Assembly: GCF_002002725.1 (NCBI RefSeq) | Contig: NZ_MUNW01000065.1 | Coordinates: 1-45,083, forward strand | Source: Sinorhizobium sp. A49 | GTDB lineage: Bacteria > Pseudomonadota > Alphaproteobacteria > Rhizobiales > Rhizobiaceae | Length of the DNA stretch: 45,083 nt | Direction of reading: 5' to 3' | Shown: in pieces, positions 31,765-40,393 of the stretch | Numbering within the stretch: the stretch's first letter is position 1 | How the letters are laid out: every line of letters begins with the position of its first letter | Program-made: the position numbers and the translations under genes | Notes under the pieces: model-generated | Told to the model about the DNA's origin: nothing | Databases searched by the model: none | What the model saw: only the letters and a program-made list of their open reading frames with translations

Positions 31765-31789
31765 GAAAAACCCCGCTCGATGGCGGGGT
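31765..31789 (-). terminator. intrinsic terminator of the phage late operon
   Basis: On the minus strand ACCCCGC-CATCGA-GCGGGGT is followed by five T. It lies 25 bp after the methyltransferase stop and ends the long right-to-left phage transcript. Confidence 0.88.
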
Positions 31790-31813
31790 CTGTAATCTCG
31801 ATGGTGGGCTGTC

Positions 31814-32572
31814 TCAGTGTTTGACTATCAAACCCTGCCCGGTTGGCAGTGTGAGGACCATGTGACCTCGCTCTGCCGTAAATTGATTCCACATGTCGTA
31901 TTGATCTTCGTGCCGCTTGTGCGCGTAATCATCCAGAACGATATGGCCACCTGGGACAATTCTATCCCAAGTGCGCTCGATGCACTCTTTTTCATAGCGG
32001 GTGCTGTTCAAGTCGACCGAGAGATAGGCGATCTTTGAAATCGGCGTCGCATCCAATGTCGTCGGGAGGGTCCCCTTGACGAGAACTGCGTTCGGGAAGG
32101 GCGAGAAGTTCCGGGTCGCAATCTTGAAGACATCGAAATACAATGAGCTGTTCCGCTTGTCCGCTTCCGTCAGGTCGACTCCAGACAGGCCGTCGGTAGG
32201 GATGCCCTCGTAGGTGTCGAATAGGTAGAATTTCTTGTCGGCTTTGGCAAAATCGAGATAGTGGCACACGGCCATGGAAAGAATGCCGCCATGAACTCCG
32301 AACTCGACGAAATCACCTTCCAAATTGGCGACGTTGTGCGCGGCCCAGCAGCAAACGTGGGCTCGCCAGCGGATGTCCGGCACATAGCCTAGCTTATACC
32401 AGGCTTCCTCGTTTCCTTTTCTTGCGAACTCCCACGCGGCCTGGAATTTTGGGTCGTCAAGGAAGCTCGTGTTCTTATCGGTAACACGGACGCCGTCCAT
32501 CTGCATTCCTGGAAGAGCGTCGACACCTTTTAGGGCGTACCGAATACGCCGCTTGACCGCACCAAACCCCAT
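31814..32572 (-). CDS. TylF/MycF-type class I methyltransferase
   Basis: 252-aa SAM-dependent O-methyltransferase of the TylF (macrocin O-methyltransferase) family. Landmarks are RWRAHVCCWAAHNVANLEGD, then FVEFGVHGGILSMAVCHYL (SAM motif I), FYLFDTYEGIP, the metal/base region YLSVDLNSTRYEKECIER and IVLDDYAHKRHEDQ. GGAG lies 8 nt before ATG 32572. These enzymes methylate sugar hydroxyls. Last gene of the phage late operon after the tail-fibre genes, it may modify virion or host surface glycans; that role is inferred only. Confidence 0.85.
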   Translation of the reverse strand: MGFGAVKRRIRYALKGVDALPGMQMDGVRVTDKNTSFLDDPKFQAAWEFARKGNEEAWYKLGYVPDIRWRAHVCCWAAHNVANLEGDFVEFGVHGGILSMAVCHYLDFAKADKKFYLFDTYEGIPTDGLSGVDLTEADKRNSSLYFDVFKIATRNFSPFPNAVLVKGTLPTTLDATPISKIAYLSVDLNSTRYEKECIERTWDRIVPGGHIVLDDYAHKRHEDQYDMWNQFTAERGHMVLTLPTGQGLIVKH

Positions 32573-32642
32573 TACTTGAACTCCGTTATCGCGCCAACAC
32601 TGCGAGAGTCCCTTATAGACCACAACTCAACTGAGCAAGGGC

Positions 32643-33176
32643 TTAGAGACCGGTGGCCAACATCCACATGGCGTCGATCTTGTTGTCGGTCAGGCCGAGC
32701 GCGGCGCCAACGGTCGCGATCAGCGGATGGGTGCGGTTGAAGGTGGTCGCATATTCCCATTCGATCTTGGCAGTCTCCTTCTGCGTACCGTCAGGCAACG
32801 CCTCAATTGTTTGCGTCACTTGAGCGGGAGCGAAACCACCAGGGAGAAGGCCGAGACGAAACTGCCGCGCGGTCAACGACGGCATTTGGGCGCGCAATTC
32901 TTCGGGGGTGAGTGGCGGCGGCGGGACATACGGCTGCACAGGAAATGTCGGGTTGGCGGAACGCCATTCCTTCAGCGTCGGCGCGAGCCCATAAGGGTCG
33001 CTGGCGCGATATGCAGATCGTATCTGCTGAGGCGGCCCACGTTTGAACGAGATCGTGCAGTCGACAATCAGCGCGTCGTCGATGGCAGCGGTCATCGCCT
33101 CGACAGATACGACGACGTATGCAGGAGCCTCCTCGACGGGGATCCCTGAAGTTGCCATTTCGAGTGTTTCAGCCAT
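32643..33176 (-). CDS. phage tail fibre assembly-type protein
   Basis: 177-aa protein just downstream of the tail fibre gene (18-bp gap, AAGGGA site). The C-terminal half contains PSLTARQFRLGLLPGGFAPAQV and a helical end TVGAALGLTDNKIDAMWMLA, a module found in many phage proteins encoded after tail fibres. The middle is Pro-rich (PYVPPPPLTPEELR). Likely a fibre chaperone or tip-associated protein. Confidence 0.7.
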   Translation of the reverse strand: MAETLEMATSGIPVEEAPAYVVVSVEAMTAAIDDALIVDCTISFKRGPPQQIRSAYRASDPYGLAPTLKEWRSANPTFPVQPYVPPPPLTPEELRAQMPSLTARQFRLGLLPGGFAPAQVTQTIEALPDGTQKETAKIEWEYATTFNRTHPLIATVGAALGLTDNKIDAMWMLATGL

Positions 33177-33194
33177 TGTACTTCCCTTGCTGAA

Positions 33195-34589
33195 TTACGC
33201 GATCACGCGCTGCATTGTGACCATGCGATGGCCGGAAATGTACTCCACCTCGCCGTGCGCCCGCCAAGTGCCACTGAGCTGGGCCGACGCCCGAAGGTTG
33301 AGCGTGTACTGTCCGCCATAGGTGTTGTCCAAGTAGACAGCGTAGGCGGCGTTTCTGGTGGTCGCACCATTAGAATAGGCAAGAACTATAGAGCCAACTG
33401 GCATGTCGGTATCATTGGCACCGCCGCCTTGGTGATACTTCGCGAGCGCTGAGCTGTGAACGCCGTCGATGTAACTACAGCTCGTCGCGTAATTGACGCT
33501 GAAGTTGGCCGGGTTGTACACGTACATGTTGACGCCATCGGAGCCGCCCCAAACCCATTGAGGCTGGCCACCCTGACCGCTCCAATGGAAATTGAGGTCG
33601 CCCCCACCAACCCGACGCGGATACGCCCGCCCGTCGGCGGTGATCTTGCTGTTGAGGACGTTACTGAGATGGTTGCCAGCCCAAGGCATGTAGACGTTGC
33701 CGTCGCCCTGGTAGATAGCACCGCCAGTGATGGTCAGATTGCCGCCGATGCCGAGACCGGCCGCCGGCATGGTGTAGTTGGCGCCGTCGTAGTGCAAGTA
33801 TCTGGAACCGCCGCCCAAGAAGATGGCGCCAGTGCCGTTGCCACGAGTAGCAGTGATATCGCCGTTTACCGTCAGGCCAGTGGTTTGAATCGGCCCATCG
33901 ATCTGTAGCAGGCCATCCGACTCCCTGAACTGTAGAGCCCTGACGAACACGCCGGAGGTATTGTAGAGGTTGAGCCGCAGGGAGTTGTCAGTGACTTCGT
34001 TGTAGAGCAGGGCTCGATTGATGCCGATGGCCGTCCTGAACCAGAAATGTTTATTGCCGTTGCTGTTGATGTAAAAGTTGCTTCCGGTCGTGACAATGTC
34101 CCCGGACATCCCTAGTGACGTTCCAGTGATCTGGCCGGTAAAAGTCTTCGCCGTCATCGTCGCCGGCAGCCGCGCGTCTGCGATAGTACCTGTCGTCAGG
34201 TTTGAAGCATTGTTAGCTCCGAGCGTCGCACGTGCCGTTGCCGCGTCCACGTCATCCAGCAGCGTTCGAGCAAAAGGCGTTAGTGCGGTGGTCGCGTAGG
34301 CGTCCAATGCGGTCGTGTAAATCATCTGATCAACAACAGTTACCAGACCGGCGATTGATTGCAGGCCAGCATCATAGGCCTGCACGTTCGTCCCGATTTC
34401 AACGCCGAGCGCAGTGCGCGCAGCGCTGGCCGACGTCGCACCGGTACCACCGGCTGTGACTGGACGAGGCGCGTTGGCATCTGCGGCCAAGTCGTCGATC
34501 AGCGTGTTGTAAGGCACGCTCTGAATGGTAGTGTTCGGCACGCCTTTCGTGCCGGCCGGAGGGGTGTAGACACCGCCAGTTCTGGGCAT
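33195..34589 (-). CDS. phage tail fibre protein
   Basis: 464-aa protein with the N-terminal adaptor region PRTGGVYTPPAGTKGVPNTT, then VTAGGTGATSASAARTALG, which recurs in phage fibres. A repetitive beta-rich shaft follows with many short Gly/Thr/Asn segments (TFTGQITGTSLGMSG, GLTVNGDITATRGNG, AGLGIGGNLTITGGA) and a C-terminal receptor-binding-like domain rich in Tyr/Trp/Asn. ATG 34589 is preferred, with GGAGAATG upstream. It recognises the host surface; the receptor is unknown. Confidence 0.88.
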   Translation of the reverse strand: MPRTGGVYTPPAGTKGVPNTTIQSVPYNTLIDDLAADANAPRPVTAGGTGATSASAARTALGVEIGTNVQAYDAGLQSIAGLVTVVDQMIYTTALDAYATTALTPFARTLLDDVDAATARATLGANNASNLTTGTIADARLPATMTAKTFTGQITGTSLGMSGDIVTTGSNFYINSNGNKHFWFRTAIGINRALLYNEVTDNSLRLNLYNTSGVFVRALQFRESDGLLQIDGPIQTTGLTVNGDITATRGNGTGAIFLGGGSRYLHYDGANYTMPAAGLGIGGNLTITGGAIYQGDGNVYMPWAGNHLSNVLNSKITADGRAYPRRVGGGDLNFHWSGQGGQPQWVWGGSDGVNMYVYNPANFSVNYATSCSYIDGVHSSALAKYHQGGGANDTDMPVGSIVLAYSNGATTRNAAYAVYLDNTYGGQYTLNLRASAQLSGTWRAHGEVEYISGHRMVTMQRVIA

Positions 34590-34604
34590 GGGCATTCTCC
34601 ATAG

Positions 34605-34629
34605 AAAAAGCCCCCCCAAAAGGAGCCTT
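34605..34629 (-). terminator. probable terminator before the tail fibre gene
   Basis: On the minus strand AAGGCTCC-TTTT-GGGGGGGCTT is followed by five T; pairing is interrupted by one mismatch and includes a G-T pair. It separates the upstream virion genes from the fibre genes and would require a promoter for the fibre unit or readthrough. Confidence 0.5.
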
Positions 34630-34904
34630 GCAATTTCGGTATTCAGCAAGCCGGATCGCAGAATGGCTCAATCTACGCCGGCAACACGCCAGTCTATGGC
34701 AACACGACGGCCAACGTTTACGGCAACACCGCTTACGCAAACACAACCTATACCGGCGGCCAGCCGATCAACATTCCGATGTCTCAGACCACCGTCATCG
34801 TCGCAATGTTCAAGGCACCAAACATCCCAGCAGGCGCGCTTAATGCTGCGGAAGTCCACGCCGCCTCAAAGCCGAAGAAGAAGAAAAATGCTCCTTCCAC
34901 CTGA
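34605..34904 (+). other. start-less coding-like frame, possible gene remnant
   Basis: An open frame on the plus strand reads GIQQAGSQNGSIYAGNTPVY, then NTTANVYGNTAYANTTYTGG, QPINIPMSQTTVIVAMFKAP and a lysine-rich end before TGA 34902. The Asn/Thr/Gly/Tyr repeats and clean hydrophobic strand look protein-like, but no ATG, GTG or TTG starts it after TAG 34602. It may be the 3' end of a gene cut off by rearrangement. Its stop overlaps the next small plus-strand gene. Confidence 0.35.
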
Positions 34905-35028
34905 CCTCAAAACTGCCGTTGAAGGGTTCGCCAAGGAGCGCGGTGTCACACGAGAGCAAGCCATCGCCCTGATCATCCGTGATTGGGCGAGCGGCAACGG
35001 CTACCTGGCTTTTGTCGACGAGGATTGA
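34888..35028 (+). CDS. possible 46-aa ribbon-helix-helix-like protein
   Basis: MLLPPDLKTAVEGFAKERGV, then TREQAIALIIRDWASGNGYL has the strand-helix-helix pattern of Arc/CopG-type small DNA-binding proteins. It runs opposite to the phage late operon and overlaps the start-less frame upstream by 17 bp. Only an A/G-rich AAGAAG stretch precedes the ATG. Confidence 0.45.
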   Translation: MLLPPDLKTAVEGFAKERGVTREQAIALIIRDWASGNGYLAFVDED

Positions 35029-35107
35029 GCAAACCCCGTTCTCATCTATTTTGATGCTATGCAGATCGATCACAACCTGCATGAACAGTCCCGCGCAGCG
35101 CTGAAAA

Positions 35108-36553
35108 TCATCGGCGTGCTTGCGGCTGTGACTGTCTGTCGGTCTTTATCCCGGTGATCTTCGGGGTCCGTTGGGTCGTTGAATTGCTTCCCGCCGACGC
35201 TGTCGGAGCGTTCGGGATTGCTTTCCGCATTTCGAGCTGCCGCACCCGCTCGTTTGACAGCATTTGCTGCTCGATCATAGATCGCGCCACAGCCTTCATT
35301 TCCGGGGTCGCAAAGTCGTTCGCCAGCAACTCGTAAAGGCGGGGATCAACGCCACCTGCCGACTGCGCGACCTGAGCCGGCTGTTGCTGATCAACGGCCT
35401 CTGCCTGTTCGATCTGTTGCGGGGTCGAAGGCGCGCCGGTGTTAAGCGCGTCCATGATCCCGCCGCGTGCGACTGCAAGCTGCTGCGATCCTTGGAACTG
35501 CGCGGGTAGGCCTTGCGGCAACGGCTGCGACAGAGGCGGGGCAAGAAGTGCAGCGACTTCGCGCGGCGGCTCCATGGCGGGCGCCTGAGCATCCCTGCCC
35601 GGGAAGCGCGCGGCGTATTCCGCCGTTTGCTCGAATGCCGCGACCTCGTCGGAGAGCGAGCCGCCACCCTCCTGCATTGCCGAGTCGACAAAAGGTGAGG
35701 CGAACGGGCTTCCGCTCTGCTGGGGCATGTCGCCTCCGGGCATTGCCGACCCAGCTTCGGCTGCGTTCTGCGGTGCACGCCCGATTTGGCCGGCGCTATC
35801 GCCGATCAGCGCCAGCGCCTTTCCACGGTGCCCCGCCATCTGCTGTTCGACCTTGTCACGCACGGTTCCGGGTGCGCCGCCGTTGTTGGCGTCAGATGCG
35901 CCATAGCGCCCAACCCTTCCAGCATTGATGGCGCTGTAGATATCAAGCAAGCCCATGCCTGGTTGTACGCCCGCCTTCCGAAGGTAACTGACGACAGCGC
36001 CGTTCTCACCGAGCTGAGAAGTGACAGGATTGTTCCAATCGACGCCATGCTCTTTCGACTGAGGCTCCCCGAACTGAATGAAGCCTTCGTGCTGACCGTA
36101 TTGCGTCGTCGGCCCCTTCTTTCTTGGGTCGAAAGTGCCGGCCGTCTCGTATGAAATAGCTGTTGCGAGCTCAACTGGATCGACGCCGAGCGCTGAGGCT
36201 GAGGAAATGATGCCGTTGCGGATCTCGTCATTGCCAATGGTCGCAACGGGCATGTTACCCCTGCTGTCGACCTTCGGCATGGCGCCGGACTTGGTCGCCG
36301 TCGCACGCGCGGGCGTGCCGAGGATCGAGTTGTAGAGGGTCGAGGCCGCATCCGTGGCGGCCTTCTCTGCCTTGTCGGCGCGATACTTGCCGAAACCGAC
36401 GGCGGCGCCCTTCAGCAACGCGCCGATCCCTTCCGCGGCCGTCTTCGGCTGTGCGCCCATGATCTGCTGCGAAAGGGCATCAATCACCTGCCGCTTGCGA
36501 GCGAGCGACTGCGCGGTTTCGCCAGTGTCGCCGCCAAACAGAAATCCGACCAT
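35108..36553 (-). CDS. phage internal/ejection protein with lysozyme-like domain
   Basis: 481-aa virion protein. Residues about 110-250 look like a lysozyme/transglycosylase-like domain (LGVDPVELATAISYETAGTF with putative catalytic Glu136, then QHEGFIQFG, LLDIYSAINAGRVGRY). The C-terminal half is Gln/Pro/Ala-rich and low in complexity (QPAQVAQSAGG, SEEK-poor). It probably enters the cell with DNA and opens the peptidoglycan for short-tailed phage genome delivery. Its ATG shares one base with the upstream stop (TAATG). Confidence 0.75.
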   Translation of the reverse strand: MVGFLFGGDTGETAQSLARKRQVIDALSQQIMGAQPKTAAEGIGALLKGAAVGFGKYRADKAEKAATDAASTLYNSILGTPARATATKSGAMPKVDSRGNMPVATIGNDEIRNGIISSASALGVDPVELATAISYETAGTFDPRKKGPTTQYGQHEGFIQFGEPQSKEHGVDWNNPVTSQLGENGAVVSYLRKAGVQPGMGLLDIYSAINAGRVGRYGASDANNGGAPGTVRDKVEQQMAGHRGKALALIGDSAGQIGRAPQNAAEAGSAMPGGDMPQQSGSPFASPFVDSAMQEGGGSLSDEVAAFEQTAEYAARFPGRDAQAPAMEPPREVAALLAPPLSQPLPQGLPAQFQGSQQLAVARGGIMDALNTGAPSTPQQIEQAEAVDQQQPAQVAQSAGGVDPRLYELLANDFATPEMKAVARSMIEQQMLSNERVRQLEMRKAIPNAPTASAGSNSTTQRTPKITGIKTDRQSQPQARR

Positions 36554-36822
36554 TAATAGAGCCCTCCATTACGGCCCATCGTTAAAAAGTTGGCGAGGCC
36601 ATTCAGCGCCGAGGGCTGGGCAGCTCCCGGGGTCACCGGAAACGCGGCATTTCGCTTCGCCATTCCAGCTGCAACGACAATCGTGAGGGCACCCGCGCCG
36701 TCGGCGACGTTCTGGGGCATCGGCTGTCCCATGATCATTGCCTGCCGTTGCTCGGCGAGCTTTTGGCGGTTCTGGGTGGTGTCGGGTTTCTGCAAGCCGG
36801 TGTAGACAGCAAACGGGTTCAT
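36553..36822 (-). CDS. small phage virion-region protein
   Basis: 89-aa protein between the two large internal proteins, coupled by ATGA to the upstream gene (36819-36822). It starts MNPFAVYTGLQKPDTTQNRQ and has a Gly/Ala-rich hydrophobic middle (GAGALTIVVAAGMAK). Function unknown. Position between ejection-type proteins suggests an internal core or membrane-interacting component. Confidence 0.72.
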   Translation of the reverse strand: MNPFAVYTGLQKPDTTQNRQKLAEQRQAMIMGQPMPQNVADGAGALTIVVAAGMAKRNAAFPVTPGAAQPSALNGLANFLTMGRNGGLY

Positions 36823-38330
36823 GCGCTCTTCTTTCTAACCGGGGCAGAGAACAGCATCCCGTAATCGACGCGACGCAAACCGTCCGAACCCTTGGAGACC
36901 GCTTCCGGACGCACCTTCTCCACCTCCTGAGCCATCACGCCGATGCGCTTCGGGGCGCTCTTGCCCTCGCCCTTGTATCGGTACTCGTAGAGCCCGCCGA
37001 TGAGCTTTTTGTCCTTCTTGGCGCGCTCATCCGATAGAGCTGCGAAGCCGGCGAGACCACCAAGGACCGAGCCGATGCCCGCCTGTTTTTGATTGTAAGC
37101 GCCGACTTTGTTCGCGTAGTCCTGCTGAACCATGCCGGCGTAATCGATGTTCGGGATGCTCTGCCCCTGAGTCGGAACGAAATTCGGGTTGTTGACCTGA
37201 GCGCCGGAAAACAGGCTCGAAATCTCGTTGATCGGCTGGTTTCGCAGCGCATATTGCTCGTTGAGATATTGCGACCGCGCCTGGTTCTGGGCCGCAAGCT
37301 GGGCCTGCTGTCCGTTGAACGTCTGGTCTTTGAGCGCGTTGTTCGCCGCGGTCTGGGTCTGGTTGTTCTGGTACATCTGCTGGTTGGCGGAGTTCCCGAA
37401 CGTTGCCGAGGCCAGGCCCTGATCGAACTTCTGCTGCTGGGCGGTGTTGTTCGCCTGCAGCTGCGCCTGGTTCTGCCCAAACTGTTGCTGCTGGGCGGTG
37501 TTCGCGAACTGACCGCTCGACAGCATCTGGTTATAGGCCTGCTGCTGGGCGTTGTTCTGGAAACCTGCCTGATCACGAGCGAGACCGGCGAGACGTGATT
37601 GCTCCTGACCCGCATTGAGGATCGCGCCGAACCGAGCGTCGTTCTCCTGCCTCGTCGCTGAATCGATCGCGCGGTTATAGGCCTCGGAACCCGGCTGCAG
37701 TCCCTGATTTGCAAGCTGCGTTTCGAGCACGGATCGGCTCTGCGCGAGCTGCGGGTTCATCCGCTCCATCAGCGCATTTTCATAGCGTGAGGTGTCGGAG
37801 CTGTAGTCGTAGGTTTTGGTGATGTCGCCAGCGTTCCCCAGCGATTTCTGAATGTTTCCGGCGTCCGCAATCGTGCTCTGGACGTTGCCAGCATTGCCGA
37901 GGCTGGTTTGCAGGTTTGGGCCTGAGCCATACTGCGTGTACTGCGGCAGCCCAACTTTCGAGGGGTCACCGGCAGCCGGCGCGCCGTCCAGGTTGAACGG
38001 CTTACCCAGCAGATCCTGCAACCGCCCCGACTGAGAGTTCGCGAGCTTCGACAGGTTCAACTCTGCTGCGTCGTTCTGCGTTTTGATGGCCTGCTGCCCT
38101 GGCGAAAGCGTCTGGGTCGCAGTCCATGTTGGCAGATCGTAGACGGCTCCGCTCATCGGGTCCGTCCATTTGTTGGTGCCGGTCTGCGAATACGTCAGGC
38201 TGCCGTCAGGTGTGACCTGGTTGACGTTGCCAAAATAGCCGTTGGCAATCGCCGTGCCGATGTTCGTTGAGGTCTGAGCCGCCGCCGTTTCGCGCGGATC
38301 TGGTGCCTTCGGTGCTTTTGATTTGCCCAT
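36819..38330 (-). CDS. Gln-rich phage internal protein with C-terminal S74 chaperone domain
   Basis: 503-aa virion protein. Residues about 1-250 include QTSTNIGTAIANGYFGNVNQ and repeated GNAGN.Q units. About 255-375 is extremely Gln/Asn/Ala-rich (NNAQQQAYNQ, TAQQQQFGQNQAQLQ, NTAQQQKFDQG). The last 71 residues form a Peptidase_S74-type intramolecular chaperone: cleavage-site Ser433 in ALSDERAKKDKK, then RIGVMAQEVEKVRPEAV and RVDYG. A GGAGGT site precedes the ATG. Similar proteins are widespread in short-tailed phages, annotated as tail fibre domain proteins; an ejection role is inferred from the gene order. Confidence 0.82.
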   Translation of the reverse strand: MGKSKAPKAPDPRETAAAQTSTNIGTAIANGYFGNVNQVTPDGSLTYSQTGTNKWTDPMSGAVYDLPTWTATQTLSPGQQAIKTQNDAAELNLSKLANSQSGRLQDLLGKPFNLDGAPAAGDPSKVGLPQYTQYGSGPNLQTSLGNAGNVQSTIADAGNIQKSLGNAGDITKTYDYSSDTSRYENALMERMNPQLAQSRSVLETQLANQGLQPGSEAYNRAIDSATRQENDARFGAILNAGQEQSRLAGLARDQAGFQNNAQQQAYNQMLSSGQFANTAQQQQFGQNQAQLQANNTAQQQKFDQGLASATFGNSANQQMYQNNQTQTAANNALKDQTFNGQQAQLAAQNQARSQYLNEQYALRNQPINEISSLFSGAQVNNPNFVPTQGQSIPNIDYAGMVQQDYANKVGAYNQKQAGIGSVLGGLAGFAALSDERAKKDKKLIGGLYEYRYKGEGKSAPKRIGVMAQEVEKVRPEAVSKGSDGLRRVDYGMLFSAPVRKKSA

Positions 38331-38333
38331 GGG

Positions 38334-38780
38334 TTACCTCCGATTGACGGGATGCGCCCGCCAGTCGTCATCTGTCAGAGTGAACAGGATTTCCGCCTCG
38401 TCGCGACCGCGCAGGCGAGGAATGCGATAGGACTTGAAGCCGAAACGTTCGGCGATCTCGATCATGCCGGCATTGCGCTCGGAGACCCGCAAGACAACGA
38501 CCTGGCAACGGAGTTGATCGAAGGGGTAGCCGAACATGCCTTTGAGCATCGGGCGCGTGAGCCAGCGCCGGCTCGTCCCCGCCGCTGACAGTTCGATGAC
38601 GCCGGCCTCGGGCGCGTAATTGTGGAATACGACACCAGCGACAAGACGATCGTCGTCAACGAGCCCCAGTGTCGTGAAGTTCTCCCATCCGCGCTCGCAG
38701 CTCGGAATTTGTCGGGCAACGAACAAAGCGACGGCTTGGTTGATCTCGGAGGCGCTCTCTCCTCCCCAAACCAGTTTCAA
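38334..38780 (-). CDS. phage-encoded GNAT-like acetyltransferase
   Basis: 148-aa protein of the GNAT fold often encoded among podovirus tail genes. Visible: a strand pair GLVDDDRLVAGVVFHNYAPE, then VIELSAAGTSRRWLTRPMLK, FGYPFDQLRCQVVVLRVSER and NAGMIEIAERFGFKSYRIPR. It begins with TTG 38780 in a TTGA overlap with the nozzle gene stop. Its substrate is unknown; such enzymes may modify host proteins early in infection or be virion-associated. Confidence 0.78.
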   Translation of the reverse strand: MKLVWGGESASEINQAVALFVARQIPSCERGWENFTTLGLVDDDRLVAGVVFHNYAPEAGVIELSAAGTSRRWLTRPMLKGMFGYPFDQLRCQVVVLRVSERNAGMIEIAERFGFKSYRIPRLRGRDEAEILFTLTDDDWRAHPVNRR

Positions 38781-40393
38781 GCGCTGGCCTCACCGACGGA
38801 CACTTGCAGTGTGGCAAGGTCAACTTCGACATCGAGCTTCACCGCCCCGCCCGACGTCATGACACAGCCGACAGCAAGCATGTCGCCGCTTGCTCTGACG
38901 TTCTGGCGAAAATCGTAGCGCATCAACTCCGATACACTATCCCACATCGCGACATCCCAAAGGCCGACGTCCCATTCGGCCGAGGTCGTATTACCAAGGG
39001 TGACACCGCTGAAATTTGGCGTGGTCTTGTCGAAGTCGGCCTTAGCGAACAGCCGGACTTTAGGGCGCGACTTCCCGCGAAAATACATATGCGCCATGGT
39101 GGCGGTCGCGCGCTGACCAAACTGGCCCGCCGGTGCGAATTGCGAAAGGTAGGTCCCGCTGAATGTCAGCCCTCCATCGGTTCCGCTCGTATCGCCCTGC
39201 CAGACATACCCATCGATCGAGCCGAAGAAGAGCCCACCTTGCAGGGTTTCGTAGCAGAGCGCCTGCCAGTTCGTGATGGTCGACCACCGGCCGGTGAGCA
39301 CGTTCAAAACAAAGGTCGTATCGGCGACGACGGTGTTTTCAGGGAACGCGACGAAGACAAGGTTTTGCTCCGGCCACTGCTTCAGCGTCCAACCGCCACC
39401 GGTCGCGTTTGCTGCCCGCTTCCAATCGTCTTCGATCGGCCGCGATACGGAGACGAGGCTCAACGCCTGCCGGTCGCGCTGGAAAACCTGCGAAATCGGG
39501 GTGAGCCCGTCACTCGTGGCAACGAGGATATCGGCTCCGGCTCGGATCCAGGCGTTCTTTCCGAGCGGCTTGCCGATCTGATAGACACCCTTCAGCGCAA
39601 AGTTGTTGGCGTCGCTCGGATCAGAGCCGGCATAGACTGCGACTTCTCCCTCGGTCGAGACAAAAACACACATATCCGACAGGCCATCGCCGCTTTCGAG
39701 CGACCATGAAAAGCCGGTCATCAACGAACCGCCGCGCTTCATGACCCCACCGAGCGGAAACAGGCCGGCCGCCCCACCCATGGCATTGATGGGCAGGTAG
39801 TAGGCATCAAGCGTTGCGTTCTTCAGGAAGAACTGCCGGTTCTTGAACATCCAGCCATAATTGAGCTGCGGCATGGTCGTGCCGTCGATGAAGGTGATGG
39901 CCGGCGCTGTCGTCCAGCTCGTGCCGTTGTAGATCCGCCGATCGTTCGCGCCGTTGAGGCAAATGAGGTTCGCGGCGCCAGCGTTAGTATGCTGGAAGGT
40001 GCACCAATCACCGCCAGCGAGGCCCGACACATCCGCCGCAGTCGTGGTTGGTGGTGCTGCCGGCGAACTGACATTATAGATCGCGGTGTTCGTCGCGACG
40101 AAGAGCTTCTCAGTGGCGCCATACTTGTACTTGAAGGCGCTCTTGATATCGCCCCCGTCAGCCACGAGACCCCTTTTCTGCGAACCGCCCCTGATCTTGC
40201 ACCCGACCAACGTCGGGAAGAAATTGCGCAGTACGGTCGCTGAACCAGGCTTTTGAGAAGCCATGTCCGTCGCCGTAACGAGGCCGTCGCGCGGTGCAGG
40301 GAATGTCACCGGTTGCGATGATTGCATCTGTCCGACACTCGCCGAGCCACGATTGCTTTGGCCGATACGGCCGGGTCTCACCGCCATCTTCAT
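38777..40393 (-). CDS. phage tail nozzle/hub-like protein
   Basis: 538-aa beta-rich protein resembling the packaged-DNA-stabilising/tail nozzle proteins of P22- and SU10-like short-tailed phages. Features: PAPRDGLVTATDMASQKPGS, then ATVLRNFFPTLVGCKIRGG near the N-terminus, repeated propeller-like strands (FKYKYGATEKLFVATNTAIY, NVLTGRWSTITNWQALCYET, GGLFFGSIDGYVWQGDT) and a beta C-terminus. It would close the tail below the adaptor. ATGA overlaps link it to both neighbours. Confidence 0.72.
   Translation of the reverse strand: MKMAVRPGRIGQSNRGSASVGQMQSSQPVTFPAPRDGLVTATDMASQKPGSATVLRNFFPTLVGCKIRGGSQKRGLVADGGDIKSAFKYKYGATEKLFVATNTAIYNVSSPAAPPTTTAADVSGLAGGDWCTFQHTNAGAANLICLNGANDRRIYNGTSWTTAPAITFIDGTTMPQLNYGWMFKNRQFFLKNATLDAYYLPINAMGGAAGLFPLGGVMKRGGSLMTGFSWSLESGDGLSDMCVFVSTEGEVAVYAGSDPSDANNFALKGVYQIGKPLGKNAWIRAGADILVATSDGLTPISQVFQRDRQALSLVSVSRPIEDDWKRAANATGGGWTLKQWPEQNLVFVAFPENTVVADTTFVLNVLTGRWSTITNWQALCYETLQGGLFFGSIDGYVWQGDTSGTDGGLTFSGTYLSQFAPAGQFGQRATATMAHMYFRGKSRPKVRLFAKADFDKTTPNFSGVTLGNTTSAEWDVGLWDVAMWDSVSELMRYDFRQNVRASGDMLAVGCVMTSGGAVKLDVEVDLATLQVSVGEASA

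Noticed and set aside
34588-34650. Programmed frameshift at the C7-A4 run joining a short ATG frame to the Asn/Thr-rich frame
   Set aside because: The slippery heptamer is not in the required phase and the ATG lies within the fibre gene start on the other strand; the run is better explained as part of a minus-strand terminator.
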